A stretch of 64,000 nucleotides of DNA from Salana multivorans. Lineage in GTDB: Bacteria; Actinomycetota; Actinomycetes; Actinomycetales; Beutenbergiaceae. This document shows positions 59,777-64,000 of this stretch, one piece after another. The DNA is taken from contig NZ_RKHQ01000001.1 in assembly GCF_003751805.1 (NCBI RefSeq), positions 1,488,001-1,552,000 on the forward strand, given 5' to 3'. A program made the translations under genes and the position numbers. How positions within the stretch are numbered: position 1 is the first letter of the stretch; each line of letters begins with the position of its first letter. The notes under the pieces were generated by a model. It did not search any database. It saw nothing but the letters and a program-made list of their open reading frames with translations, and was not told where the DNA came from.

Positions 59777-59791
59777 GGCGTCGCCGCGACG

Positions 59792-60193
59792 CTAGATCGA
59801 TGCCCGTGTCACCAGCGAGCGCGCAGCTCGTTGCGCGCGGACGAGGTTGGTGCCACTGATCGGGGCGTGGCCGTAGCCCGCTCTCGTCTTCATTCCGAGG
59901 AGCAGGCTCAGGGCGCTCGCGGCCTGCTTGTCGACCGTGGCCAGGAGCGCCACCGCGTCCTGGTGGTCGGAGCCCTTGGCGTGGCGGCCGATCGCGCCGG
60001 CGCAGATCGCGTCCGCGGCCGCGATCCCGGCATGGACGTAGAGGGTGACGGCCGCGTCGGCGACCTCCGCGAGATCGGCCAGCTCCTGCGCGTCGTCGGC
60101 GACCTGGAGGAACTGCCTCGCCTTCGTGAGGCGACCCTGCTGGACCGTCCGGTCTGCCGGCACGGTGCGCTGGAGGCCGGGCGCGCGGGTCAT
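59792..60193 (-). CDS. HEPN-domain protein, probable RNase toxin
   Basis: This 133-residue all-helical HEPN-like protein has the RNase signature R-X4-H as TRAGYGH (about residues 104-110), in the usual place before the last helix. HEPN toxins cleave RNA and are kept in check by a nucleotidyltransferase partner that adds AMP groups. The ATG at 60193 overlaps the stop of the nucleotidyltransferase gene (ATGA), so the antitoxin would be translated first. It converges on the GH127 gene. The domain call is from motif, size and pairing. Confidence 0.8.
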   Translation of the reverse strand: MTRAPGLQRTVPADRTVQQGRLTKARQFLQVADDAQELADLAEVADAAVTLYVHAGIAAADAICAGAIGRHAKGSDHQDAVALLATVDKQAASALSLLLGMKTRAGYGHAPISGTNLVRAQRAARSLVTRASI

Positions 60194-60813
60194 GCGTCGA
60201 CCGCGCGGCGACGGAGGTGTCGTCGGAGCCACGTGGGATCGCCGGCCACGTCGATGCCCTCGCGCAGGACCGAGTCGAAGACGCCGGCGGGAGCGACCTC
60301 GGTCGCGCGGTAGACGAGCGGCCTGACGTCGTTCCCGGTCCAGCGGCTCACCTGATGCGCGAGCCGGGCGACCTCGTCGGCGACCGTGTCCTCGTCCGCG
60401 TCGTCGGGCGCGACCACGAGGACGTCGATGTCGCTGGACGTCTGCATGTCCCCGCGGGCGGCGGAGCCGAAGATCGCCACGGTCAGCGGTTGGACCGGCC
60501 ACTCGGCCACGGCCTGGGACATCCGTGCGATCAGGGCGGTCTTGGCATCGGCGATCTGGAGGACGGCGGGTGCCAGCAGATGGTCGCGGTTCAGCGCGTA
60601 GGCGCGAACCCGGCCGTGGATGCGCTCATCGAGGACGCCCTGGTCGGTCAGGCGGGCGACCGAGTTGCGCACGCCCTGGCTCGAACCGCTCTCGGGAAGC
60701 AGTCGGTGGATCTCGTCGACGGTGAGGTGCTGCTCGGTCCGCGACAGGATCGTGAGGACCTGGGAGTCCAGACCGGTGGGGGCGATCGCCGCGAACGGGT
60801 TCTGCAGTCGCAT
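60190..60813 (-). CDS. wHTH-nucleotidyltransferase antitoxin (MNT type)
   Basis: This 207-residue two-domain protein has an N-terminal winged helix (residues about 10-85: LTVDEIHRLL, SSQGVRNSVARLTDQGVL) and a C-terminal minimal nucleotidyltransferase (IFGSAARGDMQTSSDIDVLVV, about residue 106, the GSxARG...DxD motif). In HEPN/MNT pairs the enzyme adenylylates the HEPN toxin near its active site. The fused DNA-binding domain suggests self-repression of the operon. The ATG at 60813 follows gaggaggcggc. The upstream region (60850-60863) has a tccac-aaaa-gtgga hairpin-like palindrome in an AT-rich patch. Confidence 0.88.
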   Translation of the reverse strand: MRLQNPFAAIAPTGLDSQVLTILSRTEQHLTVDEIHRLLPESGSSQGVRNSVARLTDQGVLDERIHGRVRAYALNRDHLLAPAVLQIADAKTALIARMSQAVAEWPVQPLTVAIFGSAARGDMQTSSDIDVLVVAPDDADEDTVADEVARLAHQVSRWTGNDVRPLVYRATEVAPAGVFDSVLREGIDVAGDPTWLRRHLRRRAVDA

Positions 60814-60849
60814 GTGCCGCCTCCTCTCGCCCGGGACGGACCCGATTGT

Positions 60850-60863
60850 TCCACAAAAGTGGA
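60850..60863 (-). promoter_or_regulatory. Palindrome upstream of HEPN/MNT module
   Basis: Five-base arms, tccac and gtgga, flank aaaa, 37 bases before the nucleotidyltransferase start. On the minus strand a possible -10 AACAAT and weak -35 TGCACT lie 17 bases apart and enclose this palindrome. It is a candidate operator for the fused winged-helix domain. Confidence 0.45.
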
Positions 60864-61016
60864 TGGAAGTGCAGAATTCGTGAGACTGGTCTCCGACATC
60901 GCGCCGAGGTCTCGGGAATCGGACGCCGCTCACGTGCGGTCCGTGACGCCGACACGCCCGGGCACGTCAGCGGTTCCCTGGTGACTCGCCCGGGCGCGCG
61001 CTGTCATGATCGGGCG

Positions 61017-63014
61017 ATGACTTCCGACTCGAACGCCGTCGAACCCCCCGCCGACGCCCCCGACGGCGGGACCGACGGCGGGACCGACGCCGCCGCCTCC
61101 GACGGCGAGGCCGTGGCCGCACGGCCGCGCCGCGCCCGGACCGGCACCGACCGCGAGCGGCCGTGGTGGCACCGCTCGACGGTCTACCAGGTCTACCCGC
61201 GCAGCTTCGCCGACTCCGACGGCGACGGCATCGGCGACATCGCCGGCATCACGCAGCGGCTCGACCACCTGGCCGACCTCGGCGTCGACGTCATCTGGCT
61301 GAGCCCCGCCTACCGCTCGCCGCAGGACGACAACGGCTACGACATCTCCGACTACCAGGACATCGACCCGCTGTTCGGCGACCTCGCCGCGATGGACACG
61401 CTCATCGCGGAGGCGGCGGCGCGGGACATCGGCATCGTCATGGACCTCGTCGTCAACCACACGAGCGACGAGCACCCGTGGTTCGTCGAGAGCCGGTCCT
61501 CCCGGGACAACCCGAAGCGCGACTGGTACTGGTGGCGCGACCCCGTCGCCGGGTACGACGGTCACGAGCCGGGCGAGGGGCCGAGCGGCGCCGAGCCGAC
61601 GAACTGGGGATCGTTCTTCTCCGGCTCGACGTGGGCGTGGGACGAGGCGACGCAGCAGTACTACCTGCACCTGTTCAGTCGCAAGCAGCCGGACCTCAAC
61701 TGGGAGAACCCCGAGGTCCGCCGGGCCGTCCACGCGATGATGCGCTGGTGGCTCGAGCGGGGCGTCGCCGGCTTCCGGATGGACGTCATCAACCTCATCT
61801 CGAAGCGGGTCGACGCGGCGGGCGCACTCACCGACGGCCCCGCCCGGCCGGACGGCTGGGGTGACGGCTCGCCCCAGTACGTCGACGGTCCGCGGATGCA
61901 CGAGTTCCTGGCCGAGATGCACCGCGAGGTGTTCGACGCGTTCCCCGGCACCTACCTCACGGTGGGCGAGACGCCGGGGGTCACCGTCAAGGAGGCGCGC
62001 AGGTACACGGCGCCGGAGCGCCGCGAGGTCGACATGGTGTTCCAGTTCGAGCACGTCGGCCTCGACCACGGCCCGCTCGGCAAGTTCGACCCGAAGCCGC
62101 TCCACCTGCCCGACCTCAAGCGCAACTTCGCGCGCTGGCAGAAGGGCCTCGCGAAGGTCGGCGGCTGGAACTCGCTCTACTGGAACAACCACGACCAGCC
62201 GCGCGTCCTCTCCCGCTGGGGCGACGACTCCGCCGAGCACCGCGTGGCCTCGGCCAAGACGCTCGGCACGGTCCTGCACCTGCACCGCGGCACGCCGTAC
62301 GTGTACCAGGGCGAGGAGATCGGGATGCCGAACGCCGGCTTCACCTCGCTCGACTCCTACCGCGACCTGGAGTCGCTCAACTTCGTCGCCGACGCGGCGC
62401 GGATGGGCATGACGGACGACGCGCTCATCGCCGGGCTCGCCGCCACCTCGCGGGACAACGCCCGGACGCCGGTCGCGTGGGACTCCTCGCCGAACGCGGG
62501 CTTCACCACCGGCACCCCGTGGATCGGGCTGACCCCGGGCTGGGAGTCCGTCAACGTCGCGGCCCAGGCCGGCGACCCCGGCTCGGTCCTCGCCCACTAC
62601 CGACGCCTCGTCGCGCTCCGCAAGGGGCGCGCGGGTCGCGAGGGGCTGGTCGCCGACATCGTCATCGACGGCGACTTCGAGCTGCTCGCCCCCGACCACG
62701 AGCGGCTCTGGGCGTTCGTGCGGACGCTGCCCGTCGCCGAGGGCGACGCGGACGCCGACGGCGGGGCCGGCGAGGTCGCGGGACGCTCCGTCCTGCTGGT
62801 CGCGAACCTCTCGTCGCAGCCGCTCGACGTCGACCTCGCCGCCGAGCTGGGCGAGGGTCTCGCCGGACGCGTGCGTGCGGCGTTCGCCGCGCGGGACGAG
62901 GACGACGCGACGGTCGGTCCGGTGGTCGTCGCGTCCCACGCGGTGGCGGGCGTGCCTGACCGGGACGGTCGCCTCGCGCTGCGTCCCTGGGAGTCGGTCG
63001 CCTGGCTCGTCTAG
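61017..63014 (+). CDS. GH13 alpha-glucosidase / oligo-1,6-glucosidase
   Basis: This 665-residue GH13 enzyme has a disordered acidic N-terminus (about 45 residues), the TIM barrel from WWHRSTVYQVYPRSFADSDGDG, and a C-terminal beta domain. The catalytic Asp is in GFRMDVINLISK, the acid/base Glu in VGETPG and the third Asp in NNHDQPRVLSRWG. The MDLVVNHTSDEH motif is region I. It hydrolyses terminal alpha-glucosyl links in maltose, isomaltose or sucrose; the exact link is not shown. The start is ATG at 61017 with CATGAT six bases upstream, so it is probably leaderless. No signal peptide, so it is cytosolic. Confidence 0.95.
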   Translation: MTSDSNAVEPPADAPDGGTDGGTDAAASDGEAVAARPRRARTGTDRERPWWHRSTVYQVYPRSFADSDGDGIGDIAGITQRLDHLADLGVDVIWLSPAYRSPQDDNGYDISDYQDIDPLFGDLAAMDTLIAEAAARDIGIVMDLVVNHTSDEHPWFVESRSSRDNPKRDWYWWRDPVAGYDGHEPGEGPSGAEPTNWGSFFSGSTWAWDEATQQYYLHLFSRKQPDLNWENPEVRRAVHAMMRWWLERGVAGFRMDVINLISKRVDAAGALTDGPARPDGWGDGSPQYVDGPRMHEFLAEMHREVFDAFPGTYLTVGETPGVTVKEARRYTAPERREVDMVFQFEHVGLDHGPLGKFDPKPLHLPDLKRNFARWQKGLAKVGGWNSLYWNNHDQPRVLSRWGDDSAEHRVASAKTLGTVLHLHRGTPYVYQGEEIGMPNAGFTSLDSYRDLESLNFVADAARMGMTDDALIAGLAATSRDNARTPVAWDSSPNAGFTTGTPWIGLTPGWESVNVAAQAGDPGSVLAHYRRLVALRKGRAGREGLVADIVIDGDFELLAPDHERLWAFVRTLPVAEGDADADGGAGEVAGRSVLLVANLSSQPLDVDLAAELGEGLAGRVRAAFAARDEDDATVGPVVVASHAVAGVPDRDGRLALRPWESVAWLV

Positions 63015-63053
63015 GCCCCCGGCGCACCCTCTGGCGCCGCGGGCGACGCGCGT

Positions 63054-63059
63054 TATGCT
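63054..63059 (+). promoter_or_regulatory. Possible -10 of MT0933-like gene
   Basis: TATGCT lies 86 bases before the ATG at 63146. No clear -35 is seen. Confidence 0.4.
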
Positions 63060-63145
63060 CGCGGTGGATCGTGCGACCCGACGGGTCCAGGGCCTCTCGC
63101 AGGGGGCGGCCCGCGCATCGTGGCACGACCGGATCGGAGGCCAGC

Positions 63146-63325
63146 ATGGGCATCGACGACATCATCAACAAGGCCAAGGACGCTCTCGGTGGCGAGGAGG
63201 GTGTCGAGGAGAAGATCGAGCAGGCGCGCGAGTTCATCAAGGACAAGACGCCTGACAACATCGACGCCCTCGTCGACAAGGCCGCCGACGCCGCGCACAG
63301 CGCGGTCGACACCGACGGCAAGTGA
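63146..63325 (+). CDS. MT0933/Rv0909-like small antitoxin-family protein
   Basis: This 59-residue charged helical protein (DDIINKAKDALGG, EKIEQAREFIKDKTPDNIDALVDKAADAAHSAV) is typical of the MT0933-like antitoxin family. In Mycobacterium the relative (Rv0909) is paired with a toxin, but many actinobacterial copies stand alone. Here no toxin partner is next to it. The ATG at 63146 follows cggaggcc. A strong terminator hairpin follows at 63352. Confidence 0.85.
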   Translation: MGIDDIINKAKDALGGEEGVEEKIEQAREFIKDKTPDNIDALVDKAADAAHSAVDTDGK

Positions 63326-63351
63326 GCCGGAGCGCTCCACACAGCTAGTCC

Positions 63352-63396
63352 GCGACGGCGGGCACCCACCCCTCGGGATCGGGTGCCCGCCGTCGC
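63352..63396. terminator. Bidirectional terminator hairpin
   Basis: Perfect 16-base arms, gcgacggcgggcaccc (63352-63367) and its complement (63381-63396), enclose a 13-base loop. It lies between the small antitoxin-like gene (+) and the beta-propeller-like gene (-). Confidence 0.8.
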
Positions 63397-63400
63397 CGCG

Positions 63401-63451
63401 TCCGGGGGCGTCCGGGGGCGGCCGGGTCCGCCGGCCGCCGGCCGCCGGCCG
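63401..63451. repeat. Short tandem GC repeats
   Basis: Two copies of the 10-base unit tccgggggcg (63401-63420) and three copies of the 7-base unit ccggccg (63431-63451) lie between the terminator and the end of the next gene. They are probably slippage products in non-coding DNA. Confidence 0.7.
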
Positions 63452-63465
63452 ACGGCCACCAGCCG

Positions 63466-64000
63466 CTAGCCGACGTCGACGACCAGACCCCCGCCGCTCG
63501 GCGCGAGCGTCGTGAGCAGGTCGGGGGACAGGCCGAGCACCGTCGGGCGACCCGTGCCGTCCGCGTCGCCGTCGAGCGCGACGGGGACGTCGCGCACCGA
63601 CCCGGTCGCGACGTCGAGGACGCGCAGTGCCGGGGCCGGTTCGGTCACCGGCACGACGAGGGCGGCGCCCGCGCCCCCCGCCTCCCCGAGCGGGCTCGCG
63701 TCCCCGACCCGGATGCCGGCCGACGGCGCCGTCCACCGGGTCGCCCCGTCGGCGAGCGAGACGGCCGTGACGGCGCCCGCGTCGTCCGACAGCAGGAGGA
63801 GGTCGCCGGCGACCGCCGCCGAGGACGGCGCCCGCGTCAGCTCGAACGACCCCGTGACGTGACCGTCGCGCACCACCTGGACGAGCGTCCGGGCGATGAC
63901 GACGGTCGGTGCCGGCTCCCCGGCCACCTCGGCCCCGGCCAGCGGCAGCCCGGTGACCGCCAGGACCGGCGACCCGGCCGGCAGGTCGTCGGGAAGCGCG
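63466..64000 (-). CDS. Beta-propeller/PQQ-like repeat protein, 5' end outside window
   Basis: Only the C-terminal 177 residues are visible; the frame runs open to the window edge on the minus strand. The repeats VVRDGHVTGSFELTRAP, AVTAVSLADGATRWTAPS and ALRVLDVATGSVRDVPV look like blades of a PQQ/WD-like propeller (outer-strand motifs DGAT.W). The C-terminal LSPDLLTTLAPSGGGLVVDVG ends before TAG at 63466. No catalytic motif is visible. Function cannot be stated from this fragment. Confidence 0.75.
   Translation of the reverse strand, partial: ALPDDLPAGSPVLAVTGLPLAGAEVAGEPAPTVVIARTLVQVVRDGHVTGSFELTRAPSSAAVAGDLLLLSDDAGAVTAVSLADGATRWTAPSAGIRVGDASPLGEAGGAGAALVVPVTEPAPALRVLDVATGSVRDVPVALDGDADGTGRPTVLGLSPDLLTTLAPSGGGLVVDVG

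Noticed and set aside
59778-59792. Terminator hairpin between GH127 and the HEPN gene
   Set aside because: Only six-base arms (gcgtcg/cgacgc); plausible but weaker than the other hairpins, so not listed as a feature.
1-64000. CRISPR arrays, tRNA or rRNA genes, insertion sequences
   Set aside because: No regularly spaced repeats of CRISPR length, no transposase motifs, and no tRNA or rRNA consensus segments were seen on either strand. A dedicated tRNA scan could not be run.

Overview
The window is a very GC-rich, densely coding chromosomal segment of an actinobacterium. The evidence is strong G/C bias at third codon positions, frequent GTG starts, many ATGA/GTGA stop-start overlaps, HemQ-type (coproporphyrin-dependent) heme synthesis, a ferrochelatase with iron-sulfur-type cysteines, and CsoR, MT0933-like and TipA-like families. 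Plant-polysaccharide glycosidases with ABC importers that lack their own ATPase suggest a soil or plant-matter saprophyte of the Micrococcales (Cellulomonas-like). That placement is inference. No tRNA, rRNA, CRISPR array, insertion sequence or prophage was recognised.

Layout. (1) 1-9281: the end of a GH1 beta-glucosidase, then a LacI-controlled operon with its own operator/promoter: regulator, LplB/LplC-type permeases, lipoprotein binding protein, and two clan GH-J five-bladed propeller enzymes, one a GH32 with Glu at the nucleophile position. (2) 9296-16672: HAD phosphatase, CPA1 antiporter, YggS, thioesterase, and a PadR regulator with a Gly-rich tail followed by an ABC exporter. (3) 16903-21398: a membrane-anchored PP2C phosphatase and a 1066-residue LPG-synthase/flippase-type membrane protein containing a degenerate kinase domain; then a CPBP protease. 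(4) 22442-25279: a self-regulated wHTH/ABC export operon. (5) 25333-28777: a csoR-HMA-copA copper operon. (6) 28889-36671: a membrane-anchored protein of unknown function, a methyltransferase, purB, an unusual ESX-like small protein with a coupled lipase-like protein, a small 4-TM protein, and a HisC/Pat aminotransferase with an acidic insert. (7) 36881-42422: 2-oxoacid dehydrogenase E1alpha/E1beta/E2 behind a triple operator-like repeat; histidine phosphatase; SprT-like protein.

(8) 42626-52458: divergent hemA and an eight-gene heme operon (hemE, hemY, hemQ, hemH, hemC, hemD, hemB, hemL). Together these take glutamyl-tRNA to coproheme and heme b by the coproporphyrin-dependent route. (9) 52474-59776: a TipA-like MerR regulator, then a LacI-controlled beta-L-arabinofuranosidase (GH127) uptake operon with a readable sigma70 promoter and operator. 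(10) 59792-64000: a HEPN/nucleotidyltransferase toxin-antitoxin pair, a GH13 alpha-glucosidase, an orphan MT0933-like small protein and the end of a beta-propeller-like gene.

Recurring regulatory architecture: about fourteen genes at the head of a transcript have a [T/n]ANNNT hexamer only 6-7 bases before the start codon and little or no Shine-Dalgarno. This predicts widespread leaderless transcription. Several strong GC hairpins mark gene ends and two intra-operon junctions. The items I would follow first are the pseudokinase-flippase/PP2C pair, the ESX-like/lipase pair, the wHTH-nucleotidyltransferase/HEPN module and the Glu-nucleophile GH32 operon.
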